From positions 2,232,001 through 2,296,000 of the forward strand of contig NZ_CP044231.1 of the NCBI RefSeq assembly GCF_008727755.1: DNA of 64,000 nucleotides, written 5' to 3'. The translations under genes and the position numbers were made by a program. The notes beneath the pieces were generated by a model that was not told the origin of the DNA, did no database searches, and was given only the letters and a program-made list of their open reading frames with translations. This document shows, one piece after another, positions 9,946 to 18,492 of this stretch. This DNA is from Microbacterium caowuchunii (GTDB lineage Bacteria > Actinomycetota > Actinomycetes > Actinomycetales > Microbacteriaceae). How positions within the stretch are numbered: position 1 is the first letter of the stretch; every line of letters begins with the position of its first letter.

Positions 9946-10761
9946 TCAGGCGCAGACGCCCTTCGCCCGCTCCGCCGCATCCGTGAGGATGCTGCCGCGG
10001 ACCGCGAAATCCGCGACCAGCCGGTCCGCGGTCACCCGCACGGCCTGGAGCGGGACGCCGACGGGCAGGTACTCGGCCAGGCAGACCCGATAGCCCTCGA
10101 GCACCGGATCGGCCAGGGCGCCGAAGCGGTCGCGCAGCGTATCCGCGGTGATGTCCGCATCCCCCAGCCGGATGGCCGCCGGGGTGAGCACCAGGTCGCC
10201 GTCGACCGCGGACGGGGTCAGCGCGATTCCCAGAGGGAATGCGGCGCCGAAGAAGGACAGCTCGGTGGACACCGTGATGTCCGGGGCCGCGATCCCGACC
10301 GTGTCGGCGGGGAACCCGTCGACGGTCGCCAGCAGTGCCCGCAGCTGATCGGCGCCGAGCGATACGGTGGCTGCCCCGTCCGCCATCGTGGGGCCGTCCC
10401 AGAGGGCGACGTCGTGCAGGTCGACGACGACATCGGCGCTCACGTCACCCAGACGCAGGTCGTCCGAGGACAGGCGGACGTCGTCGATACTCCCGGCGGC
10501 GAGCTGCCACAGCACGGAGCCGGGGATCTGGACGTCGATCTCCTGGTCGGCGGCGAGGTCGAGCCGGGTGGCGATCTGCTGCCGGACGCCCTTGGTGATG
10601 AGGTCCCTGGCGATCCACTCCCCCGCGAACCAGGCCGCGGCCGCGAGTGCCAGCACGGCGAGGACCGCGATGAGCCACGGCCAACGCCGGCGGCGCGGCG
10701 CCGCATCCTGCTCCTGCCATTCCTCGGGGAACGGCACGGTGGGCTGGGTGTCGGCGCTCAC
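9946..10761 (-). CDS. DUF2993 family membrane-anchored protein (LmeA-like)
   Basis: 271 residues: a short cytoplasmic N-terminus ending in RRRR, one transmembrane helix (about residues 28-47), then an extracytoplasmic DUF2993 domain (WIARDLITKGVRQQIATRL...). In mycobacteria the DUF2993 protein LmeA is a periplasmic phospholipid-binding protein needed for lipomannan maturation; a comparable envelope-lipid role here is inference. The GTG start lies 7 bases after the argS stop, so it is probably in the argS operon, inserted between argS and lysA, which adjoin in Mycobacterium. Confidence 0.8.
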   Translation of the reverse strand: MSADTQPTVPFPEEWQEQDAAPRRRRWPWLIAVLAVLALAAAAWFAGEWIARDLITKGVRQQIATRLDLAADQEIDVQIPGSVLWQLAAGSIDDVRLSSDDLRLGDVSADVVVDLHDVALWDGPTMADGAATVSLGADQLRALLATVDGFPADTVGIAAPDITVSTELSFFGAAFPLGIALTPSAVDGDLVLTPAAIRLGDADITADTLRDRFGALADPVLEGYRVCLAEYLPVGVPLQAVRVTADRLVADFAVRGSILTDAAERAKGVCA

Positions 10762-10768
10762 GGGCGGG

Positions 10769-12436
10769 TCACATCCGTTCGGGTGCGCTCACACCGAGGA
10801 GACCGAGGCCGTTGCGCAGCACCTGACCGGTCGCGTCGTTCAGCCAGAGACGCGTGCGGTGCAGGTCCGTGGGCTGCTCGTCGCCCAGCGGGATCACCCG
10901 GCAGTTGTCGTACCAGCGGTGGTAGAGCCCGGCGAGCTCCTCCAGGTAGCGGGCGACGCGGTGCGGCTCGCGCACCTCCGCGGCGAAGGCGACCAGACGA
11001 GGGAACTCCTGCAGCGCGCCGAGCAGCGCCGACTCGGTCTCGTGCGTGAGCGACTCCGGCGCGAACGCGGTGCGCTCGATGCCGGATGCGGCGGCGTTGC
11101 GGGCGACGTTGTGGGTGCGCGCGTGGGCGTACTGCACGTAGAACACCGGGTTGTCGTTCGTGCGCTTCTGCAGGATCTCGGGATCCAGCGTCAGCGGCGA
11201 GTCCGCCGGGTAGCGCGCGAGCGAGTAGCGCAGGGCATCCGTCCCGAGCCAGGCGCGCAGGTCGTCCAGCTCGATGATGTTCCCGGCGCGCTTGCTGAGC
11301 CGGGCGCCGTTGATGGAGACGAGCTGCCCGATCAGCACCTCGATGTCCTTCTCCGGATCGTCACCGGCCGCGCCGGCGAGCGCCTTGAGACGGTGCACGT
11401 AGCCGTGGTGATCCGCGCCGAGCAGGTAGATCTTGTGACGGTAGCCGCGGTCGCCCTTGTTCAGGTAGTACGCCGCGTCGGCCGCGAAGTAGGTGTACTC
11501 GCCGTTGGAGCGACGGATGACGCGGTCCTTGTCGTCGCCGAAGTCCGTCGTCCGCACCCACACGGCGTCGTCCTGGTCGAAGACGTGACCCTGCGCCCGG
11601 AGGCGCTCGACCGCCTCGTCCACGAGGCTGGGTCGCCCGTCCTCGCCGGGCGCGTGCAGGACGCGCTCCGAGAACCACTCGTCGAAGTGCACGTTGAACT
11701 GCTCGAGCGAGGCCTGGATCTCGCCGAGCTGGAACCGGTAGGCGAGCTCGCGGACGGTGTGCAGCTTCTCATCGCCGGTGAGATCGTCGACCTCCGGGTG
11801 CTCGATGCGCACGCGTGCGGCGAGGGACTGGATGTACTCGCCGGCGTAACCGTCCTCGGGGCCGGGCACGCCCTCGACGGCCGCCAGCACAGAGCGCCCG
11901 AAGCGATCCATCTGCGCTCCGGCGTCGTTGATGTAGAACTCGCGGACGAGGGTCGCCCCCGACGCCAGCAGCAGGCGTGCGATCGCATCCCCGAGCGCCG
12001 CCCAGCGGGTGTGGCCGATGTGCAGCGGTCCGGTCGGGTTGGCGCTGACGAACTCGAGGTTGATCGAGTTGCCGCGCTGGGTCGTGTTGGTGCCGAACGC
12101 GGCACCCGCCTCGACGATGGTCTTGGCGAGCGCGCCGGCAGCGGCGGCATCCAGGCGGATGTTGATGAACCCGGGCCCCGCGACCTCGACGGCGGCGATG
12201 CCGGGCACGGCGGAGAGGGGACCGACGATCTCCGCGGCGAACTCGCGCGGGTTCGTGCCGAGCGATTTGGCGAGCTTCAGGGCGATGTTGGAGGCCCAGT
12301 CGCCGTGGTCGCGGTTCTTGGGACGGTCGAGGACGACGTCGGCCACCGACAGTTCGGCCGCGGCGCCGGGGCGTCGCGCCTCGGCGAGCGGGGCGACGAC
12401 GGCGAGCAGGGCGGCGGAGAGCTGTTCGGGATCCAT
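10769..12436 (-). CDS. argS: Arginine-tRNA ligase
   Basis: Class I aminoacyl-tRNA synthetase charging tRNA-Arg; 555 residues. The N-terminal Add1 domain, the HIGH signature at 139-142 (NPTGPLHIGHTRWA), a KMSKS-equivalent (ARLSKRAG) and the C-terminal DALR anticodon-binding domain are recognisable. It heads the leftward operon leading through lysA to thrB, the same order as argS-lysA-thrA-thrC-thrB in Mycobacterium and Corynebacterium apart from the inserted DUF2993 gene. TAGAAT lies 9 nt before the ATG and may be the -10. Confidence 0.96.
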   Translation of the reverse strand: MDPEQLSAALLAVVAPLAEARRPGAAAELSVADVVLDRPKNRDHGDWASNIALKLAKSLGTNPREFAAEIVGPLSAVPGIAAVEVAGPGFINIRLDAAAAGALAKTIVEAGAAFGTNTTQRGNSINLEFVSANPTGPLHIGHTRWAALGDAIARLLLASGATLVREFYINDAGAQMDRFGRSVLAAVEGVPGPEDGYAGEYIQSLAARVRIEHPEVDDLTGDEKLHTVRELAYRFQLGEIQASLEQFNVHFDEWFSERVLHAPGEDGRPSLVDEAVERLRAQGHVFDQDDAVWVRTTDFGDDKDRVIRRSNGEYTYFAADAAYYLNKGDRGYRHKIYLLGADHHGYVHRLKALAGAAGDDPEKDIEVLIGQLVSINGARLSKRAGNIIELDDLRAWLGTDALRYSLARYPADSPLTLDPEILQKRTNDNPVFYVQYAHARTHNVARNAAASGIERTAFAPESLTHETESALLGALQEFPRLVAFAAEVREPHRVARYLEELAGLYHRWYDNCRVIPLGDEQPTDLHRTRLWLNDATGQVLRNGLGLLGVSAPERM

Positions 12437-12507
12437 AGCCTGCCCATTCTACGTTCGCGGGCGGTGCCCTCCCTGCGCGGGCGCCCGGCTCGTGCCGCCG
12501 CGCCCGC

Positions 12508-12580
12508 CCGCGAGACTGCATCGGCAGCACGAGACGGACGTCGCCACGCGCTGTCTCGTGCTCAGCGTGCAGTCTCGCGG
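12508..12580. repeat. Two-armed intergenic palindrome
   Basis: The outer arm CCGCGAGACTGCA (12508-12520) pairs perfectly with 12568-12580 (13 bp). A 5x5 internal loop follows, then the inner arm AGCACGAGAC (12526-12535) pairs perfectly with 12553-12562 (10 bp) around a 17-nt loop. It lies between the transglutaminase-like stop and the argS start, both leftward, so it could terminate the former. There is no U-tract. Confidence 0.75.
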
Positions 12581-12598
12581 TGTGACGGGGCGGGCGGG

Positions 12599-13399
12599 TC
12601 AGGCCATCCGGACCAGGGCGACGTGGTCGTCCGGGGCGTCGGCGGCATCGATGGTCACGGCGTCCACCCGCATCCGTTCCAACCCGACATGACCGCCGTG
12701 GTAGCTGAGGAACGCGCAGTCGGCCGCGTCGCGGCCCGTCGCCATCCGCACGAGCGACGTCCGCGGGGCCAGGCGGGTGGCGTCGATCACGTACCAGGAG
12801 CCGTCGAGGTATGCCTCCGCCACGGCATGGAAGTCCATCGGCTCCAGACCCGGCGCGAAGCAGGCCGTGTACCGGGCGGGCACGTCCATCGCCCGCAGCA
12901 GTGCGATGACCAGATGCGCGTAGTCGCGGCAGACGCCCTGCCCACTCGCGAGCGTCGTCACCGCACTGTCCGTGCCGAGGCTCAGGCCCGGCGTGTAGGT
13001 CACGCTGGTGGCCACGTAGTCCGAGACCGCGGCGATGAGGTCGTGCCCGTCGAGTCCGCGGAACTGGCGGCGGGCCTGCGCGAAGACCTCGTCGGACTGG
13101 CAGTAACGGCTCGGCCGGAGGTAGCCGATCGTCTCCAGCTCGCTCGTCGGCGCCGGATCCGCGCGGCCGGACACGGTGGCGCGGTAACGCACCTCCAGGG
13201 GGCCGGGCCCCGCCGTGAGGCGGTGCAGACGCGTACCGGAGCGGTCCACGATCTCTGTCGGTGTGCACGCGTGGTCACCCTGCCGGAAGGTCAGTTCCTC
13301 TGCCGTGAGGGGCATCGATCGCGCGGCCGTGATCTGGAAGATGAGGTCGACGGCGGAGCCCAGATCGAGGTCCAGTTCGGCGGTCACGGCGCGTTGCAC
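12599..13399 (-). CDS. Transglutaminase-like cysteine protease/amidase family protein
   Basis: 266 residues with an N-terminal beta-rich segment (bacterial transglutaminase N-terminal type) and a papain-like transglutaminase core. The triad is visible: Cys157 in GQGVCRDYAH, His191 in MDFHAVAEAYL and Asp206 in WYVIDATR. There is no signal peptide or membrane segment, so it is probably cytoplasmic. Family members are putative peptidases or cross-linking enzymes; the substrate is unknown. The GTG at 13397-13399 is chosen because homologous character begins there; GAGGAT 6 nt upstream could be a weak leaderless -10. It is divergent from the SGNH hydrolase. Confidence 0.8.
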   Translation of the reverse strand: MQRAVTAELDLDLGSAVDLIFQITAARSMPLTAEELTFRQGDHACTPTEIVDRSGTRLHRLTAGPGPLEVRYRATVSGRADPAPTSELETIGYLRPSRYCQSDEVFAQARRQFRGLDGHDLIAAVSDYVATSVTYTPGLSLGTDSAVTTLASGQGVCRDYAHLVIALLRAMDVPARYTACFAPGLEPMDFHAVAEAYLDGSWYVIDATRLAPRTSLVRMATGRDAADCAFLSYHGGHVGLERMRVDAVTIDAADAPDDHVALVRMA

Positions 13400-13477
13400 C
13401 GAGCAATCCTCGCACGCGTCCCGGCCCTCTCGGCGCGGGCGGCGGGATCCTGCCCCCCGCGTGGCCGGGAGAGGACG

Positions 13478-13483
13478 TACGCT
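13478..13483 (+). promoter_or_regulatory. -10 element (TACGCT), leaderless promoter of the SGNH hydrolase
   Basis: TACGCT lies exactly 6 nt before the ATG at 13490. No Shine-Dalgarno is present. Confidence 0.5.
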
Positions 13484-13489
13484 CGTCGC

Positions 13490-14260
13490 ATGACCCGGAT
13501 GTCCCGTTCCCGTGCGCGCCGCTCCGTGCTGGTGACGGCCGGTCTGGCCGCGGCGATCGCCGTGGTCTGCGCCCTCGCGCTCTGGCGACCGTGGACGAGC
13601 CAGGACGCGGCGGTCAGCCGCGCCGAAGCGGGACCGGCGGATGCGGTGGCCGTGGCGTCCGTCGACCTCCCCGACCATCCCCGCGTGCTCGTGTTCGGGG
13701 ACTCCTGGACCTGGGGAGCCGCGGCGAGCTCGCCCGCCGAGGGGTACGCGTACGTGCTCGCGGAGCTCCTCGACGGCGAGACGATCGTCGACGGCGTCCC
13801 TGGCAGCGGCTACCTCGTTCCCGGCGGGGAGGGCATCGGCACCTTCGGCGAGCGCATCGCGCGGATGGATCCGCGGCTGGGACCGGACCTGATCATCGTG
13901 CAGGGATCCATCAACGACCGCCACCTCCCGGACACGGGCTACGCGGATGCGGTGACCGCCGCCTGGGACGCGCTGGCCGGGATCTACCCGGGGACACCGG
14001 TCGTGGTGCTCGGCCCTGCGCCGCAGGTCCTGCCGGTGGAGAGCGCGACCGCGCGGATCGACCGGGACCTCGCGGGGCTGGCCGCCGCACGGGGGTGGCC
14101 GTACATCTCACCGGTGCTCGAGGAGTGGATAACGCCCGAGGACTACGAGTGGGTCATCGACACGGGGGACATCGGAAGGGACCACCCGACGTCCGCGGGG
14201 CACGCCTATCTCGCGCAGCGCGTCGCCGACGCCCTGGCCGCGCTCCGACCCGCCCGCTGA
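13490..14260 (+). CDS. SGNH/GDSL-type hydrolase, membrane anchored
   Basis: 256 residues. The basic N-terminus and one hydrophobic helix (about residues 11-32) form an uncleaved anchor or signal peptide, so the catalytic domain should be outside the membrane. Block I is GDSWTWG with nucleophile Ser72; a block III-like QGSIND and the C-terminal block DHPTSAGH follow. The family contains esterases, lipases and carbohydrate deacetylases; nothing here fixes the substrate. It is transcribed from its own leaderless promoter. Confidence 0.85.
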   Translation: MTRMSRSRARRSVLVTAGLAAAIAVVCALALWRPWTSQDAAVSRAEAGPADAVAVASVDLPDHPRVLVFGDSWTWGAAASSPAEGYAYVLAELLDGETIVDGVPGSGYLVPGGEGIGTFGERIARMDPRLGPDLIIVQGSINDRHLPDTGYADAVTAAWDALAGIYPGTPVVVLGPAPQVLPVESATARIDRDLAGLAAARGWPYISPVLEEWITPEDYEWVIDTGDIGRDHPTSAGHAYLAQRVADALAALRPAR

Positions 14261-14369
14261 CCGGCGCGCGGCGCTTTTTCGGGAGCCCGAACCGCGCGAC
14301 GAGCCCTCCTTTGGGAGGATGGGGGCACGAGAGCGTCCGCCGCACGCCGACAGCATGCGCACCGCGGAC

Positions 14370-14404
14370 GGGACTCTCGACACCCGATGCCGTGTCGAGA
14401 TCCC
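14370..14404 (+). promoter_or_regulatory. Stable hairpin in the leader of mntP
   Basis: TCTCGACAC (14375-14383) pairs with GTGTCGAGA (14392-14400). The flanking GGGA and TCCC extend the stem with one bulged base, and the loop is ccgatgcc. It ends 34 nt before the mntP GTG. It could terminate the SGNH transcript or be a leader structure of mntP. I cannot match it to the yybP-ykoY manganese riboswitch. Confidence 0.45.
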
Positions 14405-14438
14405 CTGGACGTCGGCGGCGGAAAGGCACTCCCCCCGC

Positions 14439-14999
14439 GTGTCGTTGCTCACCCTCCTGATCGTGGCGATCGGCGTCTCCGCCGACGCCTTCGCGGTATC
14501 GCTCGCGCAGGGGGTCCGGCTGCGCCGCCGCGTCCATCGCGAGGCGCTGCGCATCGCCCTCACCTTCGGTCTCTTCCAGGCGCTCATGCCCTTGCTCGGC
14601 TGGGCGGTCGGGGCGCAGCTGAACGCCGTCATCGCCCCGGTGGACCACTGGGTCGCGTTCGGGCTGCTGACACTCATCGGCGGCAGGATGCTCTGGGAGG
14701 CCTTCCACTCGGCGCCCGCCGAGGGCGGAGCCGGACGCATCCGGACACGCCGGCTGCTGGCGCTCGCCCTCGCCACCAGCATCGATGCGCTCGCGGTGGG
14801 GCTGAGTCTCGCATTCCTCGACGTCGACATCCTGCCTGCGGTCATCCTCATCGGGCTGCTCACCGCCGTCCTCGCGTACGGCGGGGTCCTGCTGGGTCAC
14901 CGCGCGGGGAACCGCTGGGAGAAGCCCGCCGAGATCGCGGGCGGACTCGTGCTCATCGGGATCGGCACGAAGATCCTGCTCGAGCACCTGCTCGGCTGA
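14439..14999 (+). CDS. mntP: Putative manganese efflux pump MntP
   Basis: 186 residues, close to E. coli MntP (188), with six predicted membrane helices. Both conserved acidic helix motifs are present: SADAFAVSLAQG near the N-terminus and the mirrored TSIDALAVGLSLAF in the second half. The family exports Mn2+ and protects against manganese excess. The GTG at 14439 is chosen because the protein then starts directly with the first helix; GGAAAGG lies about 12 nt upstream. The gene has an unusually long 5' region with a strong hairpin. Confidence 0.9.
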   Translation: MSLLTLLIVAIGVSADAFAVSLAQGVRLRRRVHREALRIALTFGLFQALMPLLGWAVGAQLNAVIAPVDHWVAFGLLTLIGGRMLWEAFHSAPAEGGAGRIRTRRLLALALATSIDALAVGLSLAFLDVDILPAVILIGLLTAVLAYGGVLLGHRAGNRWEKPAEIAGGLVLIGIGTKILLEHLLG

Positions 15000-15022
15000 C
15001 TCGGCGATCCCGGCCGCGCGGG

Positions 15023-16477
15023 TCAGCGCGGCGAGAGATCGGGCAGCGCGCGGGTGCCGAACTCGTTCCGCAGCGCGCTGAGGGCAGCCCACCACCCGCC
15101 GAGCCCGTGCACGCCCGGGCCGGGGCTGACCGAGGCGGAGCACAGGTACACCCCCGGCATCGGCGTGCGCCAGGGGTCGGGGCCCAGGGTCGGCCGCCGC
15201 ACGAGCTGCATCAGGCTGGGCGCGCCGGCCGAGATGTCCCCGCCCACGTAGTTCGGATTGTGCCGGGCGACCTCCACCGCCGTGCGGGAGCGGGCGGCGA
15301 GGATCGTGTCGCGGAACCCCGGCGCGAAGCGCTCGATCTGCCGGACGACGGCCTCCTCCCGGTCCGCGGTGGAACCGGCGGGCACGTGCGTGTAGGTCCA
15401 CAGGGTGTGCTGTCCTGCGGGCGCGCGCCCGGGATCGAACGAGGAGGGCTGCGACACGAGCACGTAGGGCCGGTCGCTCAGCCGACCGCGGCCGACCGCG
15501 TTCTCGGATGCCGCGACCTCCGCGCGCGTGCCGCCCACGTGCACCGTCCCCGCACGCCGCACCTCCGGGTCCGCCCAGGGCACCGGCTCGGACAGCGCGA
15601 AGTCCACCTTGGCGACGCCGTCCCCGTACCGGAAGCGTTCCAGCGCCGCGCGGTATCGGGGCGGCATCCGGTCGCCGGCGAGGCGGATCAGGGCGGCCGG
15701 GGTCACATCCAGCAGCACCGCGCGGGCACGGGGCAGCTCCCGGAGCGAACGGACCTCGTGCTCCGTCACGATCTCGCCGCCGTGGGCGCGGATGTCATCG
15801 GTCATCGCGTCGACGATCGCCTGGCTGCCCCCCATCGGGATGGGCCATCCGCGGGCGTGACCGTACGCGGCGAGTGCGAGACCCGCTCCGGACCCGGCGA
15901 TGCTCGGCTGGTGCAGGATGCTGTGCGCGGCGACGCCGGTGAGCAGGGCAGGTGCGGCGTCCTCGCGGAACCGCGCGCTCCACAGCGGTGTCCCCTGCTC
16001 GAGGGCATGGATGCCGAATCGCACGGCAGCGACGGGGTCACGCGGGACCCGGAGCAGCGTCGCCCCGGTGAACTCGGCGATCGCCGACGCGCGCGCGGCC
16101 AGCGGCGCCATCAGCCGGGCGTAGGCGGGTCCGTCCGCGCCGAGCGCGTCGCGGGTGCGCTCCAGGTCCCGGTAGGCGAGCGCCGCGCGCCCCCCGTCGA
16201 GCGGGTGCGCGAAGGAGAGTTCCGGGACGGCGAAGCGCACCCGCCGGGTCAGGCCGAACTCGCGGAAGAACCGCGACTCGAACGCCAGCGGGTGCACGGC
16301 CGAGCACACGTCGTGCCGGAAGCCGGGCAGCGTCAGTTCGCTCGTGGCTGCGCCCCCGCCGGGGATCCCGGCCCGTTCGTAGACGCGCACGCGATGGCCC
16401 GCCCGGGCAAGGGTGACCGCCGCCGCCAGCCCGTTCGGTCCGCTCCCGACGACGATCGCGTCGAGTTCGGCCTTCAC
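15023..16477 (-). CDS. NAD(P)/FAD-dependent oxidoreductase (phytoene-desaturase-like)
   Basis: 484 residues with an N-terminal dinucleotide-binding motif (IVVGSGPNGLAAAVTLARAG), an ERAGIPGGGAATSE segment and a C-terminal FAD-contact region (GVYLCSASVSPGPGVHGLGGWWAA), as in the CrtI/amine-oxidase-like superfamily. No phytoene synthase or other carotenoid gene adjoins it, so a carotenoid role is not supported. The start overlaps the SRPBCC stop (ATGA), so the two are co-translated and probably act on related hydrophobic substrates; that is inference. Confidence 0.85.
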   Translation of the reverse strand: MKAELDAIVVGSGPNGLAAAVTLARAGHRVRVYERAGIPGGGAATSELTLPGFRHDVCSAVHPLAFESRFFREFGLTRRVRFAVPELSFAHPLDGGRAALAYRDLERTRDALGADGPAYARLMAPLAARASAIAEFTGATLLRVPRDPVAAVRFGIHALEQGTPLWSARFREDAAPALLTGVAAHSILHQPSIAGSGAGLALAAYGHARGWPIPMGGSQAIVDAMTDDIRAHGGEIVTEHEVRSLRELPRARAVLLDVTPAALIRLAGDRMPPRYRAALERFRYGDGVAKVDFALSEPVPWADPEVRRAGTVHVGGTRAEVAASENAVGRGRLSDRPYVLVSQPSSFDPGRAPAGQHTLWTYTHVPAGSTADREEAVVRQIERFAPGFRDTILAARSRTAVEVARHNPNYVGGDISAGAPSLMQLVRRPTLGPDPWRTPMPGVYLCSASVSPGPGVHGLGGWWAALSALRNEFGTRALPDLSPR

Positions 16478-16974
16478 CGCCCCGCCTCGCCCCCACCGTC
16501 CGAGGACTCCGCCTCGACGCTGCTCGGGCGGGGCCGGGCGTGCGCCATCCCCTCCGCCAGGTAGGCCAGGCGGTGCAGCGTCTCGGTGTTGCGCCAGTGC
16601 AGGGGCAGATCCATGAGGGGCTGCGGCACGAACCGTCCCGGCCCCGCCACGGCCTCCTCCTGGATCCGCACGAGCGACCCGTCACGCCACGGCTTGACGT
16701 CGATCGTCACGCGCGCCTCGCCCACCGGCCACCCCCGCGCCCGCAGGACGAAGCGACGGGGCGGGTCATAGGCGAGGACCTCGGTGGAGTCGTCGATGAG
16801 CACCGGCCATACTCCGAACGAATGGTGCAGCCGCGACCCCACCGCGGGCCACTCGGCCGCCACGTCCCGCATCCGGGACGCGCCCACCACCCACGAGGGG
16901 AAGAGCCATCCGTTCTCCAGCACCCGGAACACGTCCTCCGGGGAACACGCCATCGACCGCACATTACGAGACAT
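16474..16974 (-). CDS. SRPBCC family protein
   Basis: 166 residues of the START/Bet v1-like SRPBCC fold, a hydrophobic-pocket domain used by polyketide cyclases and lipid carriers. The start SPEDVFRVLENGWLFPSWVVGA is typical, followed by beta strands rich in Arg and Val. It is transcribed leftward with the oxidoreductase, whose start it overlaps by 4 nt. The ATG has TAGCGT exactly 6 nt upstream and no Shine-Dalgarno. Confidence 0.8.
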   Translation of the reverse strand: MSRNVRSMACSPEDVFRVLENGWLFPSWVVGASRMRDVAAEWPAVGSRLHHSFGVWPVLIDDSTEVLAYDPPRRFVLRARGWPVGEARVTIDVKPWRDGSLVRIQEEAVAGPGRFVPQPLMDLPLHWRNTETLHRLAYLAEGMAHARPRPSSVEAESSDGGGEAGR

Positions 16975-16980
16975 GACCCC

Positions 16981-16986
16981 ACGCTA
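16981..16986 (-). promoter_or_regulatory. -10 element (TAGCGT), leaderless promoter of the SRPBCC gene
   Basis: Reads TAGCGT on the minus strand with a spacer of exactly 6 nt to the ATG at 16974. Confidence 0.5.
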
Positions 16987-17035
16987 CAAAGTCGCCGCAG
17001 CACCCGCGCGGTCTTGCCATCGCCGCGTGCCGCCG

Positions 17036-17644
17036 CTAGACCTCGACGCGGCTCGGGGCCGGTTCGGACAGTCGTGCCGGTTCGAACGGCAGGACGGCCA
17101 GGGCGAAGCCGGCCAGCAGCGCGCCGAGACCGCCGATCGCCATGTCGCTGATCGTGTCGTCATAGGTCACGAAGATCCGGTCGCTGATGAACGTGTAGCC
17201 CGCCCACTCGACCATCTCCCACAGTGCGCTGACGGCCAGCCCGAGCGCGAGGCCGAGGATGACACCCGTCGCCCGTCGGAATCCGGGATCGGCGGTGGGG
17301 GTCACCACGCCGAACCGGGACAGCCCCAGATAGGCGAGCGCGGCCAGGACCCCGGTGCAGGTGAAGTGCACGACCAGGTCCCACCACGCCACCCTGGTGT
17401 ACAGGTCGAAGACGTTGCTCCACGCCGCGACCAGCACGACCACGTTGCAGGTGACATCGAACCAGGCCCGCACGCCGACGAACCGCGGGATGAACAGGGC
17501 GGGGAGCGCGAAAGCGAGCACGCCGGCATCCGTGGGACTCCACCACACCCCCGCCACGACGACGCTGATCACCCCGAGCAGGCGCAGCAGGTCGGCGGTG
17601 ATCTGCACCGGCCCCCGCGGGAGCCGCAGGAAGTTCTCGATCAC
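17036..17644 (-). CDS. Integral membrane protein, DUF2238/YjdF-like
   Basis: 202 residues with five or six predicted transmembrane segments. Conserved polar residues sit in the membrane: WWDLVVHFTCTG, ALWEMVEWAGY and a late DTISDMAIGGLGALLAG, a pattern I associate with DUF2238/YjdF-like proteins; function unknown. The GTG start overlaps the stop of the upstream phosphatase-fold gene (GTGA), making it the last member of a three-gene overlapping operon with a glycosyltransferase. Confidence 0.65.
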   Translation of the reverse strand: MIENFLRLPRGPVQITADLLRLLGVISVVVAGVWWSPTDAGVLAFALPALFIPRFVGVRAWFDVTCNVVVLVAAWSNVFDLYTRVAWWDLVVHFTCTGVLAALAYLGLSRFGVVTPTADPGFRRATGVILGLALGLAVSALWEMVEWAGYTFISDRIFVTYDDTISDMAIGGLGALLAGFALAVLPFEPARLSEPAPSRVEV

Positions 17645-18492
17645 GCCTGTCCGTCCTCTCCGTGCGGGCTGGCCTCTCCGTGCGGGATGACCACGGCCTG
17701 CACCGGCAGGTGGTCCGACACCCAGCGCCCCCGCGGCTGCCGGATGTTGATCCCCGCCCGCACGACCTCCACATCCGGCGTCACCATGATCCAGTCGATG
17801 CGCTTGCGCCGGCGCCGCGGCGCGCGGTAAGCCGGGAACGTCCCCCACTCCGGGGTCGTCCGCTCGGCCGCCGCCGTCCAGGAGTCCCGGAGCACGCCGT
17901 CGGCGAGCAGTTCCCGGATGGCGACGGACCGCTCCCCCGCATTCATGTCCCCGGTCACGATGGCCGGCACGCGCGCGGCGGACACACGCTCGCGCACGGC
18001 CCGCGCCGCGCGCACCCGCGACGGCGCGGAGAGGTGGTCGAGGTGCGTGTTGGTCATCAGGAAGACAGCGGACGTCGCGCGGTCGCGCAGCGTCGCGGAG
18101 ACCATGACGCGCGGGATCCGGTTTCCCCAGGACACCGACCCCGGGGTGTCCGGCCGGTCGGAGAGGGCCTGCTGGTCCCAGGCGAGCAGTTCCAGCCGAC
18201 GGGCGTCGAAGAACAGCGGGCATCCCTCGCCCCGGAAGCCGGTCTCGCGGCCTCGGCCCACCATCCGGTACGCCGGGCCCAGCTCGTCGCGGAGATAGGC
18301 GGCCTGGTCCGGCAGCGCCTCCTGCATCCCGATCAGGGCCGGTTCCTCGCTGCACAGCAGGTCGGCCAGCGCCGGGGCACGCCGGGTCCATCGGTCGGCC
18401 GGCATCATGCTGCGCATTCGTCGGCGGATGTTGACGCTCATCACGTGCAGGCCCGGCGCTGCGGTGGGGCCGAACAGAACCGGATCGGTCAT
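17641..18492 (-). CDS. Endonuclease/exonuclease/phosphatase family protein
   Basis: 283 residues with the exonuclease III/DNase I/sphingomyelinase fold. Visible are LHVMSVNIRR at the start, the metal-binding Glu in GMQEAL, NTHLDHL, TGDMNAG and the C-terminal WVSDHLPVQAVV with the catalytic Asp-His. No signal peptide is seen. The family cleaves phosphodiesters in nucleic acids, inositol phosphates or lipids; the neighbouring glycosyltransferase and membrane protein hint at a lipid or envelope substrate, by context only. Start and stop overlap both neighbours by 4 nt. Confidence 0.85.
   Translation of the reverse strand: MTDPVLFGPTAAPGLHVMSVNIRRRMRSMMPADRWTRRAPALADLLCSEEPALIGMQEALPDQAAYLRDELGPAYRMVGRGRETGFRGEGCPLFFDARRLELLAWDQQALSDRPDTPGSVSWGNRIPRVMVSATLRDRATSAVFLMTNTHLDHLSAPSRVRAARAVRERVSAARVPAIVTGDMNAGERSVAIRELLADGVLRDSWTAAAERTTPEWGTFPAYRAPRRRRKRIDWIMVTPDVEVVRAGINIRQPRGRWVSDHLPVQAVVIPHGEASPHGEDGQA

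Noticed and set aside
10367..13489. Long N-terminal extension joined in frame to the SGNH hydrolase
   Set aside because: It runs antisense through argS and the transglutaminase-like gene. The real start at 13490 has a signal-anchor and a -10 element.
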